Shown: positions 19,069 to 28,554 of the stretch, piece by piece | Layout: each line of letters begins with the position of its first letter | Numbering within the stretch: the stretch's first letter is position 1 | Source of the DNA: Streptomyces venezuelae | GTDB taxonomy: Bacteria; Actinomycetota; Actinomycetes; Streptomycetales; Streptomycetaceae | Reading direction: 5' to 3' | DNA length: 64,000 nt | NCBI RefSeq assembly: GCF_008642375.1 | Contig: NZ_CP029194.1 | Coordinates: 7,806,501 to 7,870,500, forward strand | Position numbers and translations under genes: made by a program | The notes under the pieces: generated by a model | What the model was told of the DNA's origin: nothing | Databases searched by the model: none | Seen by the model: only the letters and a program-made list of their open reading frames with translations

Positions 19069-20397
19069 GTGAGCGCTTCCGCTCTGACCGCTCTCGCCGC
19101 CACCGCCCTCGCGGTGGTCACCGCGGCCTCCGCGACCACCCAGCCCGTCCCCGTCACCGTCACGGCGCGCGTCGAGACGCCCGCCGTGTACGACGACGAG
19201 GCGGGCGGCAACGCGAACGCCGACGACCCGGCCGTCTGGGTCGACCCGACCAGCCCCGGCCGCAGCATCGTGATCGGCACCCTGAAAGAGGCCGGGCTCG
19301 ACGTCTACGGCCTCGACGGACGCCGGCTCCAGCACATCGCCGCGCCGCAGGCCCCCGGCGAGGACGCCGCACCCGGCCGCTTCAACAACGTCGACGTCGT
19401 CTACGGCTTCGAGCTCGCCGGCCGGAAGACGGACCTGGCCCTCGTCAGCGACCGGGGCCGCGACCGCGTCAGGGCCTACGCCATCGACCCCGTCGCCGTC
19501 GCCAAGGGCCGCCCGCCCCTGCGTGACGTGACCGCCGCCGACGTGGCTCCGGTCTTCGCCGCCGACGAGGCCGAGGTGGACGAGCAGCGCACCACGTACG
19601 GCCTCGCCGCGTACAGCGACGACGACGAGGCGTACGTCGTCGTCTCGCGCCGCGAGGAGACGAGCCTGCGCCTGCTCGAACTGGAGGACCGGGGCGGCCG
19701 GGTCGGCTACCGCACCGAGGACACCCTCGACCTGCCCGCCTCCTTCACCCTCCCCGACGGCACCTCCTGGCGGCCCTGCGCCGACCCCGGCGAGCGGCCG
19801 CAGGTCGAGGGCATGGCCGTCGACCAGGAGGAGCACGTCCTCTACGCGGCGCAGGAGGCCGTCGGCCTGTGGCGCGTCGAGCTCGACGACGCCGAGTTCG
19901 AGAAGCCCGTACTCCTCGACCGGGTCCGTGAGTACGGCACCCCGTGGACGTACGACAGCGCCGAGGAGGAATGCGTCCTCGACACCGCCCACGACCCCGG
20001 CTTCGGCGGCGAGCACCTGAGCGCCGACGCCGAAGGCGTCACCGTCTACCACGCGGGCGACGGCGAGGGCTACGTCCTCGCGTCCAGCCAGGGCGACAAC
20101 ACCTTCGCCGCCTACGACCGGAAGCGCGGCAACACCTACCTCGGCTCGTTCGCGATCGGCGACGGATCCGCCACCGACGGGGTGCAGCACTCCGACGGCA
20201 CCGCCGTGATCAACGTCCCGCTCGGCCGGAGCTTCCCCCGCGGCCTGGTCGTCACCCACGACGGCGAGGCCGCGCCCGCCGACGGCGACCGAGAGAGCAC
20301 GAACTTCAAGTTCACGCCCTGGGAGTCGGTCGCCGGCGCCTTCCCCCGGTCCCTGCGCGTCGACACGGAGTCCTTCGACCCGCGCGACACCGACTGA
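19069..20397 (+). CDS. secreted beta-propeller phytase (3-phytase)
   Basis: Extracellular enzyme of 442 aa that releases phosphate from phytate using bound calcium. A short signal peptide (about residues 1-23) is followed by NANADDPAVWVDP near residue 49, GRFNNVDVVYGFEL near 103 and EHLSADAEGVTVYHA near 320. These Asp/Glu-rich repeats are typical of beta-propeller phytases, and the length fits the family. GTG 19069 follows GAGGAG. The upstream region has repeated GTTCACG elements that could be related to phosphate control, though their spacing is not that of a standard PHO box. The PL11 gene follows 69 bases downstream. Confidence 0.88.
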   Translation: MSASALTALAATALAVVTAASATTQPVPVTVTARVETPAVYDDEAGGNANADDPAVWVDPTSPGRSIVIGTLKEAGLDVYGLDGRRLQHIAAPQAPGEDAAPGRFNNVDVVYGFELAGRKTDLALVSDRGRDRVRAYAIDPVAVAKGRPPLRDVTAADVAPVFAADEAEVDEQRTTYGLAAYSDDDEAYVVVSRREETSLRLLELEDRGGRVGYRTEDTLDLPASFTLPDGTSWRPCADPGERPQVEGMAVDQEEHVLYAAQEAVGLWRVELDDAEFEKPVLLDRVREYGTPWTYDSAEEECVLDTAHDPGFGGEHLSADAEGVTVYHAGDGEGYVLASSQGDNTFAAYDRKRGNTYLGSFAIGDGSATDGVQHSDGTAVINVPLGRSFPRGLVVTHDGEAAPADGDRESTNFKFTPWESVAGAFPRSLRVDTESFDPRDTD

Positions 20398-20466
20398 CGG
20401 CAACCGATCCCGCGGCGGCGACGACTGGGAGGTACGCAACGGCTCTCTTCCCCCGCAGGAGGACTC

Positions 20467-22332
20467 GTGCAGCACCCGCAAGTACCCGTCGTCGCCCGCC
20501 GTCTGGCCACCGCGCTCGTGGCCGGCGCGATGACCTGTGCCGCGCTCACCGCGACCACCGGAACCGCGTCCGCCGCCACCGCGCGGCAGGTCGAGCGGCT
20601 CGACCGGGGCGTGGTGAGCGTCCACACCGGCACCGGCAACCTCGTCAGCTGGCGCTGGCTGGCCACCGACCCGGACTCCGTCGCCTTCAACGTCTACCGG
20701 GCCGGTACAAAGGTCAACGCCACCCCCGTCACCGCGTCCACCAACTACTTCCACGCCGGCGCGCCGAGCCACGCCGACTACACGGTCCGCGCCGTGATCG
20801 GCGGCGTCGAACAGACGGACTCCGTCCACGCCGTGCAGTTCCGTACCGGCTACAAGGACGTGCCGATCACCCCGCCGGCGGGCGGCACGACACCCGACGG
20901 CGTGGCGTACACCTACGAGGCCAACGACGCCTCCGTCGGCGACCTCGACGGCGACGGCGACCTGGACTTCGTCCTCAAGTGGCAGCCCACGAACGCCAAG
21001 GACAACTCGCAGTCCGGCTACACCGGCAACACCGTCGTGGACGGTGTCACGCTCGAAGGCACCCGCCTGTGGCGGATCGACCTCGGCCGCAACATCCGCT
21101 CCGGCGCGCACTACACGCAGTTCCAGGTCTACGACTACGACGGCGACGGCAGGGCCGAGGTGGCCATGAAGACCGCCGACGGCACCGTCGACGGACGCGG
21201 CACGGTGATCGGCAGCGCCTCCGCCGACCACCGCAACAGCAGCGGGTACGTCCTGGCGGGAGCCGAGTACCTGACGATGTTCGACGGGCGCACCGGCGCC
21301 GCCATGGGCAGCACCGCCTACGTCCCGGCGCGCGGGACCGTCTCCTCCTGGGGCGACAGCTACGGCAACCGGGTCGACCGCTTCCTCGCGGCCACCGCGT
21401 ACCTCGACGGCGCCCGGCCCTCGTTGATCATGGCGCGCGGCTACTACACGCGGAGCGTGATCGCCGCCTGGGACTGGCGCGACGGCGCCTTCACTCGCCG
21501 CTGGACCTTCGACTCCTCGAGCTCCACGAACACGGGGAAGGGCTACGACGGCCAGGGCTCGCACAGCCTCTCCGTGGGCGACGTGGACGCCGACGGGAAG
21601 GACGAGATCGTCTACGGCGCGATGGCCGTGGACGACAACGGCAACGGGCTGTGGACCACCAGGACGGGCCACGGCGACGCCCAGCACCTCGGCGATCTCG
21701 ACCCGGGGAAGGCGGGCCTGGAGTACTTCAAGGTCTCGGAGTCCTCCTCACAGCCCTCGCAGCTGTACATCGACCCGGCTAACGGCACCGTCCGCTGGCA
21801 GCTCGCGGCCTGCTGCGACAACGGCCGCGGCGTCGCCGGAGACATCTGGGCCGGGAACGACGGGGCGGAGGTGTGGTCCTCGTCCGACACCTCGGTACGG
21901 GACGAGGCCGGGGCCGCCAAGGGCCGCGAGCCCTCGTCCGCCAACTTCCTGAACTGGTGGGACGGCGACACCACGCGGGAACTCCTCGACGGGACCCGGA
22001 TCGACAAGTACGGGACCGCCGGCGAGACCCGGCTCCTCACCGGCGCCTCGGTCGCGTCGAACAACACCACGAAGGCGACGCCCGCGCTCTCGGGGGACAT
22101 CCTCGGCGACTGGCGCGAGGAGGTCGTGTGGCGCACGACCGACAACACCGCGCTGCGGATCCACTCGACGCCGTACGAGACGGGGACCCGGATCACGACC
22201 CTGCTGCACGACACCATGTACCGCACGGGGCTGGCCTGGCAGAACACCGCCTACAACCAGCCCCCGCACCCGAGCTTCCACATCGGCAACGGCATGCGGA
22301 CCCCGCCGAGGCCCCTGGTCACGACCCCGTAG
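20467..22332 (+). CDS. secreted rhamnogalacturonan lyase (PL11 family)
   Basis: Extracellular polysaccharide lyase of 621 aa that cleaves the rhamnogalacturonan I backbone of pectin by beta-elimination. A twin-arginine-poor signal peptide ends near ASA (about residue 36). The mature protein starts with the family's Ig-like region (GVVSVHTGTGNLVSWRWL) and continues as an eight-bladed propeller with Ca-binding DLDGDGDLDF, YDYDGDGRAE and DVDADGKDEI loops. GDILGDWREEVVWRT and the C-terminal LAWQNTAYNQPPHPS are hallmark PL11 motifs. GTG 20467 follows CAGGAGG. No CBM is attached. Confidence 0.92.
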   Translation: MQHPQVPVVARRLATALVAGAMTCAALTATTGTASAATARQVERLDRGVVSVHTGTGNLVSWRWLATDPDSVAFNVYRAGTKVNATPVTASTNYFHAGAPSHADYTVRAVIGGVEQTDSVHAVQFRTGYKDVPITPPAGGTTPDGVAYTYEANDASVGDLDGDGDLDFVLKWQPTNAKDNSQSGYTGNTVVDGVTLEGTRLWRIDLGRNIRSGAHYTQFQVYDYDGDGRAEVAMKTADGTVDGRGTVIGSASADHRNSSGYVLAGAEYLTMFDGRTGAAMGSTAYVPARGTVSSWGDSYGNRVDRFLAATAYLDGARPSLIMARGYYTRSVIAAWDWRDGAFTRRWTFDSSSSTNTGKGYDGQGSHSLSVGDVDADGKDEIVYGAMAVDDNGNGLWTTRTGHGDAQHLGDLDPGKAGLEYFKVSESSSQPSQLYIDPANGTVRWQLAACCDNGRGVAGDIWAGNDGAEVWSSSDTSVRDEAGAAKGREPSSANFLNWWDGDTTRELLDGTRIDKYGTAGETRLLTGASVASNNTTKATPALSGDILGDWREEVVWRTTDNTALRIHSTPYETGTRITTLLHDTMYRTGLAWQNTAYNQPPHPSFHIGNGMRTPPRPLVTTP

Positions 22333-22369
22333 CGGGGCGGGACGGGGCGCCGGCGAGGGCACCTGCTGG

Positions 22370-23128
22370 TCAGGCGCTGAACTCGTAGGTCCAGGCCGCC
22401 GACCGCGCCGAGAAGTCGATGTCCGTGATCTCCAGCGCGTGCCCGTGCTGGTCGCTCACCACCCGGTGGACGACCAGCCGGGCCGGGCCGTCGTTCGCCG
22501 CTGCCGTACCGGCCGGGACGGGTGGCACGCCGATCGACTCCCGGTGGGTGACCCGCAGCCCCGCCTGGTGCATCCAGTGGTAGAGGAGCCGCAGGTCGGG
22601 CTGGTGATGGCGGTCCTTGATCCGCCGGTAGCGGGCGAGTTGGGGAATCTCGGAGAGTGCCGGCCGGGAGAACCAGGACACGGCCCGCTGGAGCGCCGCC
22701 CCCTGGGGCCCGAACACCAGATGGCGGTGGACGAGCGTCGGCTCGCCGGGGGCGAGCAGCAGCCGGGAGGTGAGCGGGGTCGGCGGCGGCTCCCAGGTGA
22801 GCGAGGCCCGCACCAGGGCCTCGCTCACGCGCGGACCGCCGGGGAAGGTCGGCCGGCGGGCCGTGAGCGGCGGCGGTACGGGCTCGGTGGCGCCGGCGGC
22901 CGCGGCGAACGTCCCGCGCCGGTCGGTGACCACGAGGCGCTCCTCCCGCAGGAGCTGGAGCGCGCTGCGGACCGTCTGCCGGTTGACGTGGTAGCGCTGG
23001 GACAGGGAACGTTCCGAAGGGAGCCGGCTCCCGGGAGAGATGCGCCGGTGGGCGAGGTCCTCGCGCAGGACGGCGGCGACCCGGAGGTAGAGCGGCACTT
23101 CCGCCGCCGCGGCATCGGGCTCGGCCAT
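22370..23128 (-). CDS. GntR-family transcriptional regulator (HutC/UTRA type)
   Basis: Regulator of 252 aa. The N-terminal GntR winged helix is clear: VPLYLRVAAVLREDL, GSRLPSERSLSQRYHVNRQT and VRSALQLLREERLV (residues 10-70). The C-terminal half (SRLLLAPGEPTLVHRHLVFG...HALEITDIDFSA) fits a UTRA/chorismate-lyase-like effector-binding domain. ATG 23128 follows GAGAGG. It converges with the PL11 gene and is divergent from DUF2252; it might regulate either a nearby gene or itself. Effector unknown. Confidence 0.85.
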   Translation of the reverse strand: MAEPDAAAAEVPLYLRVAAVLREDLAHRRISPGSRLPSERSLSQRYHVNRQTVRSALQLLREERLVVTDRRGTFAAAAGATEPVPPPLTARRPTFPGGPRVSEALVRASLTWEPPPTPLTSRLLLAPGEPTLVHRHLVFGPQGAALQRAVSWFSRPALSEIPQLARYRRIKDRHHQPDLRLLYHWMHQAGLRVTHRESIGVPPVPAGTAAANDGPARLVVHRVVSDQHGHALEITDIDFSARSAAWTYEFSA

Positions 23129-23311
23129 GATCAAACCCTCTCTAAGCACAGCGTGACCGCATGGGCCGTATCGGTGATCAATTCCTATCATTGGTCTAAA
23201 CCATTCCGCTAGAGCGGCCCGGCAGAGTGGCCGAAACGAGCGCCGCACCGTGTAATGGGGTCCAGGCGGCGGGCACAGTGCCGCGGCGGCGGAAGAGGCG
23301 GGTGAGGCCGG

Positions 23312-24652
23312 ATGACGACACCGTCGGAGCGCGCGGCAAGGGGCCGGCAGGCCCGCAAGCGCGTCCCCCGCTCCTCGCACGGCCGCTGGATCCCCTCCTC
23401 CCAGCGCCCCGAAGCGCTGGCCGTCCTGGAGCGCGAGTCCCAGGACCGCCTGCCCGGCCTCGTACCCCTGCGCTACGGCCGCATGGCGGTCTCCCCCTTC
23501 GCCTTCTTCCGCGGCGCCGCCGGCGTCATGGCGGCCGACCTCGGCGCCCAGCACCACACGGGCCTCACCGTCCAGCTCTGCGGCGACGCCCATCTGCTCA
23601 ACTTCGGGGTGTACGCCTCACCCGAACGGACGCTCCTCTTCGACGTGAACGACTTCGACGAGACCCTCCCCGGGCCCTTCGAGTGGGACGTCAAGCGGCT
23701 CGCCGCCAGCGTCACCGTCGCCGCCCTCCAGAACGGCAGCACGAAGGCCAAGGCCCACCGGGCCGCGCTCGTGGCCACGGAGTCGTACCGCACGACCATG
23801 CGCCGCCTGGCGGAGCTCGGCGAACTCGACGTCTGGTACGCGCGAATAGCCGCCGACGACCTGCTTCCCCTGGTCGGTCGCGGCGCCCGCGCCCGTGTCG
23901 CCGACCGGATCGCCAAGGCCCGCCGCCGCACCAGCCTCCAGGCCTTCAGCAAGCTCACCGAGACGGACGCGTCCGGAGCGCGGCGCATCGTCGAGGACCC
24001 GCCCCTCCTGGAGCGGACCACGGACGTCGACCGCGTCACCCTCGGCAAGATCTTCAGCGACTACCGCAGCTCGCTCTCCGAGGAGCGGCGCATCCTGCTC
24101 GACCGCTACCGCTTCGTCGACGCGGCCAGGAAGGTCGTCGGAGTCGGCAGCGTCGGCACCCGCTGCTTCGTCCTCCTCCTCGAAGGCCGCGACGACGGCG
24201 ACCCGCTCATGCTGCAGATCAAGGAGGCCGGCCCCTCGGTCCTGGAGCCCTATCTGCCGGCGACGGAGTACGACCACCAGGGCCGCCGGGTGGTCTGCGG
24301 GCAGCGCCTCACCCAGGCCGCCAGCGACATCTTCCTGGGCTGGATGACCGGACCCGAGCAACGCCACTTCTACTGGCGCCAGTTGCGCGACATGAAGGGC
24401 TCGGCCGAGGTGGAGACCATGACCCCGGCCATGCTCCGGACCTACGCGCGGCTCTGCGGCAGGGCGCTGGCCCGGGCCCACGCCCGCTCCGGCGACCGGA
24501 TCGCCATCGCCGGCTACCTGGGCAGCTCGGACGTCTTCGACCGCTCCGTCGCCGACTTCTCGCTCGCCTACGCCGGCCAGAACGCCGACGACTACGCGGC
24601 GCTCGGCGCGGCCATCGCGGCCGGCGTGGTGACGGCGGCCCCGGGCGCCTGA
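23312..24652 (+). CDS. DUF2252 domain-containing protein
   Basis: Cytoplasmic protein of 446 aa whose motifs GLVPLRYGRMAVSPFAFFRG (residues 49-68), LTVQLCGDAHLLNFG (84-98) and LLFDVNDFDETLPGPFEWDV are those of the DUF2252 family, which is distantly related to aminoglycoside/APH-like kinases. The catalytic activity of the family is not established. The length is typical. Start ATG 23312 has a GTGAGG-like site. It is divergent from the GntR gene and convergent with the monooxygenase. Confidence 0.87.
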   Translation: MTTPSERAARGRQARKRVPRSSHGRWIPSSQRPEALAVLERESQDRLPGLVPLRYGRMAVSPFAFFRGAAGVMAADLGAQHHTGLTVQLCGDAHLLNFGVYASPERTLLFDVNDFDETLPGPFEWDVKRLAASVTVAALQNGSTKAKAHRAALVATESYRTTMRRLAELGELDVWYARIAADDLLPLVGRGARARVADRIAKARRRTSLQAFSKLTETDASGARRIVEDPPLLERTTDVDRVTLGKIFSDYRSSLSEERRILLDRYRFVDAARKVVGVGSVGTRCFVLLLEGRDDGDPLMLQIKEAGPSVLEPYLPATEYDHQGRRVVCGQRLTQAASDIFLGWMTGPEQRHFYWRQLRDMKGSAEVETMTPAMLRTYARLCGRALARAHARSGDRIAIAGYLGSSDVFDRSVADFSLAYAGQNADDYAALGAAIAAGVVTAAPGA

Positions 24653-24700
24653 ACAGGCCGGTACCCGGGACCGCCGCTCCACCTCCGTGTGTCGCGACCG

Positions 24701-26092
24701 CTACGCGCCGCGGCGCAGCGGCGGCCCGGCCGGGGACTCGGCCACCGGCCCGAAGAGCACCGCCCGCGCCACCGCGGGGGCGAACAGCCCGGTCATCGGG
24801 GCGGTGAGGTGGAGAGCCTCCCTGAAGGCCGCACCGACGACCGGGTCGCCCGCCGCCCGCTCCTGCACCCGGCCCAGGTACCAGCCGACCGCCTTGTCCA
24901 GCGGCCCGGGCTTCGTCGTGTCGCCGACGGCACCGGGCATCTTCTTGTCGGAGCCCGCCGAGATGTCCCAGGCGGGCTTCGAGGCGTCGAGGAGGGCGCG
25001 CTGCACCCGCTGGGTGGTCGGCGTCCGCTTCGGATCGGCGAGCGCCCGGCGCAGGGCGAGGGCGGTGATCGCGGCGACCGCCATGCCCTGCCCGTAGATC
25101 GGGTTGAAGGCGCAGAGGGCGTCGCCGGTGGCGAGGAAGCCGGCCGGACGGCGGCCCGGACGGTCGTACCGGCGGCGGATGTTCGCGGTCTTCCGGAAAC
25201 CGTAGACCGGCGACACCGGTTCGGCCGTGGCCAGCCATTCGCTGATCACCGGGTGGGGCATCCGCTTCGTGTACTCCTCGAAGGCGCCCTCCTCCGTCGG
25301 CGGCCGGTCGTCGCGCAGCCCCGACAACGTCACGAGATGGTGCCCGTCACCGACGGGCAGCACCACGGCGCCGTACTGCTGGGAGGGGTTGGGCACGATG
25401 AAGTAGCCCATGGTGTCGCTGCCCAGGGCGCCGTCCGGCGCCCGGTAGACCCGGGTGCTGTACGCGAGGCCCGTGTCGAGGGTCTCCTCGTGCGGGGCCT
25501 CGGCGCCGATCGCCGCCAGCCAGTCCGGCGCCTTCGTGGACCGGCCGGAGGCGTCCACGACCAGATCGGCCTCCAGGACGTGGGTCTCCTTCTCGGCGCC
25601 CGCGCCGCGCTCCCGGAGCCGTACTCCGCGGACGCGCGAGGAGTCGCCGATCAGGCCGACCGTCTCGTGGCCCTCGACCAGTTCCACGCGGGGGTCGGCG
25701 AACACGCGCCGGCGTACCAGCCATTCCAGCTGCGGGCGCGGACCCGCGTAGAAGTGCAGGGTCGGGGGCGTGCGGTCGAACCACTTGCCGTTCTGCCACT
25801 GGACCATGTCCTCGGGCACGCCCACCTTGGGTGCGCCGAGCTCCCGCAGCTCGTCGGTGAACCCCGGGAGCAGCTCGTCGAACGCCCGCTGTCCGCCCGA
25901 GATCAGGACGTGGATGTGCCGCCCCTGCGGCACGCCCGGCCGGGCCTCCGGGCCCTCCGGGAAGCGGTCGCGCTCGACGACCGTCACCTTCTCCGCGTGC
26001 TCCGCGAGGACCCGTGCGGCCAGGAGTCCAGCGAGACTTCCCCCGATGACCACCGCGTGACGTGTCGTGCGGCGCCCCAAGTCGTCGCCCAT
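24701..26092 (-). CDS. FAD-dependent monooxygenase/halogenase-like oxidoreductase
   Basis: Flavoprotein of 463 aa. HAVVIGGSLAGLLAARVLAE (about residues 12-31) is the FAD-binding Rossmann motif, RDRFPEGPEARPGVPQGRHI follows as in the epoxidase/tryptophan-halogenase-like group, and GFLATGDALCAFNPIYGQGM near residue 322 is the second FAD-contact motif. The WxWxIP motif of true flavin halogenases is absent, so an oxygenase is more likely. The metal-sensor gene on the same strand ends 23 bases upstream. Substrate unknown; no biosynthetic cluster is seen nearby. Confidence 0.8.
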   Translation of the reverse strand: MGDDLGRRTTRHAVVIGGSLAGLLAARVLAEHAEKVTVVERDRFPEGPEARPGVPQGRHIHVLISGGQRAFDELLPGFTDELRELGAPKVGVPEDMVQWQNGKWFDRTPPTLHFYAGPRPQLEWLVRRRVFADPRVELVEGHETVGLIGDSSRVRGVRLRERGAGAEKETHVLEADLVVDASGRSTKAPDWLAAIGAEAPHEETLDTGLAYSTRVYRAPDGALGSDTMGYFIVPNPSQQYGAVVLPVGDGHHLVTLSGLRDDRPPTEEGAFEEYTKRMPHPVISEWLATAEPVSPVYGFRKTANIRRRYDRPGRRPAGFLATGDALCAFNPIYGQGMAVAAITALALRRALADPKRTPTTQRVQRALLDASKPAWDISAGSDKKMPGAVGDTTKPGPLDKAVGWYLGRVQERAAGDPVVGAAFREALHLTAPMTGLFAPAVARAVLFGPVAESPAGPPLRRGA

Positions 26093-26115
26093 GCCCGCCC
26101 TTTCGTTGCGTGGAT

Positions 26116-26493
26116 TTACAACTGCCCAGTATCCACGGAGGCGCGGGCCGCGTCGCGTGCGCCGAGACGCAGGTGCTCGATGTGGTAGACGGCTTCGTCG
26201 AGGAGCTGGGCGACGTGGTTGTCGTACAGGCTGTACTCGATCCGGCGGCCCTGGCGGACTCCGCTGACCAGGCCGAGCGCGCGCAGCAGGCGGAGCTGGT
26301 GGGAGACGGCGGACTGCTCCATGTCGACGGCGGCGGCGAGCTCGGTCACTCCGCAGGGGCCCTGGCGGAGCTTGGTCAGGATCATCAGCCGCGACGGGGT
26401 GGCGAGGGCCTGGAGGGTGGCGGCGATGGTCGCCGCGGACTCGGCGTCCAGGTGGGTTGCGGGGGTCGTCTCGCCGTTCACTCCGTGTCCCAT
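26116..26493 (-). CDS. ArsR/SmtB-family metal sensor (CzrA-like)
   Basis: Dimeric repressor of 125 aa. The winged helix (ALATPSRLMILTKLRQGPCG, QSAVSHQLRLLRALGLV) is clear. In the last helix D91-x-H93 and H104-x2-H107 reproduce exactly the alpha-5 ligand spacing of CzrA/SmtB zinc- or cobalt-sensing repressors. It is divergent from a P1B-4 efflux ATPase with a matching inverted repeat between them, so metal-relieved repression of efflux is strongly suggested. ATG 26493 was chosen; a TTG at 26523 lies in the promoter region and is unlikely. Confidence 0.88.
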   Translation of the reverse strand: MGHGVNGETTPATHLDAESAATIAATLQALATPSRLMILTKLRQGPCGVTELAAAVDMEQSAVSHQLRLLRALGLVSGVRQGRRIEYSLYDNHVAQLLDEAVYHIEHLRLGARDAARASVDTGQL

Positions 26494-26524
26494 GCGCTCA
26501 TCGTAGCCGCGCTTGTATGTCAAT

Positions 26525-26544
26525 ACGTGAAGACCTCTTCATGT
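26525..26544. promoter_or_regulatory. SmtB/CzrA-type operator between metal sensor and efflux ATPase
   Basis: ACGTGAAGA and TCTTCATGT are separated by CC and match at 8 of 9 positions. The core TGAA-N6-TTCA is the common ArsR/SmtB operator form. It overlaps a plausible -35 region for the ATPase gene, whose TATGGT -10 box lies near 26554-26559. Confidence 0.65.
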
Positions 26545-26634
26545 GTTCGGGTATGGTGATGCCCCGCATGGCCCCGCATGGCTTTCACGGCCCGCACAGC
26601 CCCCGCACGCCCCCAAGAATGAGGTGCTCGCCCC

Positions 26635-28545
26635 ATGGCCCTCCCGGAGCTGGACACCCCTCAGGCCACGGCCCCCGCGCGGGCCCCCGGCCGAGCCGTC
26701 GGCCGTACCCGCGCCACGGCGCTCCCCGAAGTGCGCTGGGCCGCGCTCGCCGCCCTCGCCTTCCTCGCGGCCTTCCCCCTCGACCTGGCCGGCGCTCCGG
26801 CCTGGGCCTGGGGGCCGCTCTACGCGGTCTGCTACGCCGCCGGCGGCTGGGAGCCGGCCCTCGCGGGCCTCCGGGCGCTGCGCGAGCGGTCCCTCGACGT
26901 CGACCTGCTGATGGTGGTCGCCGCGCTCGGCGCCGCCGCCATCGGCCAGTACCTCGACGGCGGGCTCCTCATCGTGATCTTCGCCGTCTCCGGAGCTCTG
27001 GAGGCCCTCGCCACCCGCCGCACCGCCGACTCGGTACGGGGCCTCCTCGACCTCGCGCCCGCCACCGCCGTACGCCTCACGGGAGCGGGAGCGGTGGCGC
27101 GCGAGGAGACCGTCGAAGCCACCGCGCTCGGCCCCGGCGACATCGTCCTCGTACGGCCGGGGGAACGCCTCCCCGCCGACGGCACCGTCCTGAGCGGTAC
27201 GAGCGACGTCGACCGGGCGAGCATCACCGGCGAACCGCTCCCGGCACCCGCCGCACCCGGCGACGAGGTCTTCGCGGGCGGCCTCAACGGCACCGGGGCG
27301 CTGCGCGTCCGCGTGGACAAGGACCCCGGCGAGTTCGTCGTCGCCCGGATCGTCGCCCTCGTCGAGGAGGCCGGCGCCACCAAGGCCCCCACCCAGCTCT
27401 TCGTCGAGAAGATCGAACAGCGCTACTCCGTCGGCGTCGTCGTCGCCACCCTCGTGCTCTTCGGCCTGCCCGTCGCCTTCGGCGCGGACCTCACCGAGGC
27501 CCTCCTGCGCGCGATGACCTTCATGATCGTCGCCTCGCCCTGCGCGGTCGTCCTCGCCACGATGCCGCCCCTGCTCTCCGCCATCGCCACCGCCGGCCGG
27601 CACGGCGTCCTCGTGAAGTCCGCCGTCGTCATGGAACGGCTCGGCGCGGTCGACCGGGTGGCGCTCGACAAGACGGGCACCCTCACCGAAGGCACGCCCC
27701 GGGTGACCGCCGTACGCGGTGACGGTACCGCCCTCGCGCTCGCGGCCGCGGCCGAACTCCCCAGCGAGCACCCGCTGGCCCGCGCCGTGGTCGCCGAGGC
27801 CCGCGCACGCGGACTGCGCCTGCCCGAGGCGACCGGCTTCGCCGCCGAGCCCGGCCGGGGCGTACGGGCCGTGGTCGACGGCCATGAGGTACGGGTCCAC
27901 CGGGCCTCCGGCAGCCACGGCGACACCGCCGTCGAGGTCGTCGTCGACGGCGCCCCGGCCGCCGTACTGGAATTCTCCGACCGGCTCCGCGAAGGCGCCC
28001 CCGGGGCCGTCGCCGCCCTCGGCCGGCTCGCCGGAACGGCCCCCACGCTGCTGACCGGCGACAACGAGGGCGCCGCCGCCAGGATCGCCGCGGAGACGGG
28101 CATCGACGACGTCCGCGCCGGACTCCTCCCGCACGAGAAGGCGGAGGCGGTACGGGAGTGGAAGCGGGCGGGCGCGAAGGTCCTGCTCGTCGGCGACGGC
28201 GTCAACGACGCCCCGGCCCTCGCGGCCGCCCACACGGGCGTCGCCATGGGCCGGGCCGGCTCCGACCTCGCCCTGGAGACCGCCGACGTGGTCGTCGTCC
28301 ACGACGAACTGGCCGCGATCCCGGCCGTCGTGGCCCTCTCGCGCCGCGCGCGACGACTGGTCGTCCAGAACCTGGTGATCGCGGGCGTCTGCATCGGCGC
28401 CCTGGTCGTCTGGGACCTGGTCGGCCACCTGCCGCTGCCCCTGGGCGTCGCCGGCCACGAGGGCTCGACCGTCCTCGTGGGCCTCAACGGCCTGCGGCTG
28501 CTGCGGGAAGCGGCCTGGCGCCGAGCGGAGAACGCCACGGCCTGA
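26635..28545 (+). CDS. heavy-metal-translocating P-type ATPase, P1B-4 class
   Basis: Membrane efflux pump of 636 aa. The phosphorylation motif DKTGTLTEG starts at about Asp345, the metal-site motif SPC at about 301-303 and HEGST near 607. SPC together with HEG(G/S)(T/S) defines P1B-4 pumps, which export Co2+, Fe2+ or related ions. There is no N-terminal metal-binding domain and the protein is compact, as expected for this class. TGDN (hinge) and GDGVNDAPAL are intact. It is controlled by the divergent CzrA-like repressor. Cobalt is the favoured substrate given the cbi importer 7 kb away; this is inference. Confidence 0.9.
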   Translation: MALPELDTPQATAPARAPGRAVGRTRATALPEVRWAALAALAFLAAFPLDLAGAPAWAWGPLYAVCYAAGGWEPALAGLRALRERSLDVDLLMVVAALGAAAIGQYLDGGLLIVIFAVSGALEALATRRTADSVRGLLDLAPATAVRLTGAGAVAREETVEATALGPGDIVLVRPGERLPADGTVLSGTSDVDRASITGEPLPAPAAPGDEVFAGGLNGTGALRVRVDKDPGEFVVARIVALVEEAGATKAPTQLFVEKIEQRYSVGVVVATLVLFGLPVAFGADLTEALLRAMTFMIVASPCAVVLATMPPLLSAIATAGRHGVLVKSAVVMERLGAVDRVALDKTGTLTEGTPRVTAVRGDGTALALAAAAELPSEHPLARAVVAEARARGLRLPEATGFAAEPGRGVRAVVDGHEVRVHRASGSHGDTAVEVVVDGAPAAVLEFSDRLREGAPGAVAALGRLAGTAPTLLTGDNEGAAARIAAETGIDDVRAGLLPHEKAEAVREWKRAGAKVLLVGDGVNDAPALAAAHTGVAMGRAGSDLALETADVVVVHDELAAIPAVVALSRRARRLVVQNLVIAGVCIGALVVWDLVGHLPLPLGVAGHEGSTVLVGLNGLRLLREAAWRRAENATA

Positions 28546-28554
28546 ACCGCCGGT

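Noticed and set aside
17313..19280. Minus frame across the APC permease
   Set aside because: Shadow of the membrane protein; no family features.
19054..21687. 877-codon minus frame across the phytase and PL11 genes
   Set aside because: Spans two unrelated well-supported plus-strand genes and has shadow composition.
24701..26092. Tryptophan halogenase
   Set aside because: The FAD motif fits the superfamily, but the WxWxIP halogenase motif is not visible.
26494..26523. TTG start extension of the metal sensor
   Set aside because: The sequence TTGACATAC is more likely promoter; similarity starts at ATG 26493.
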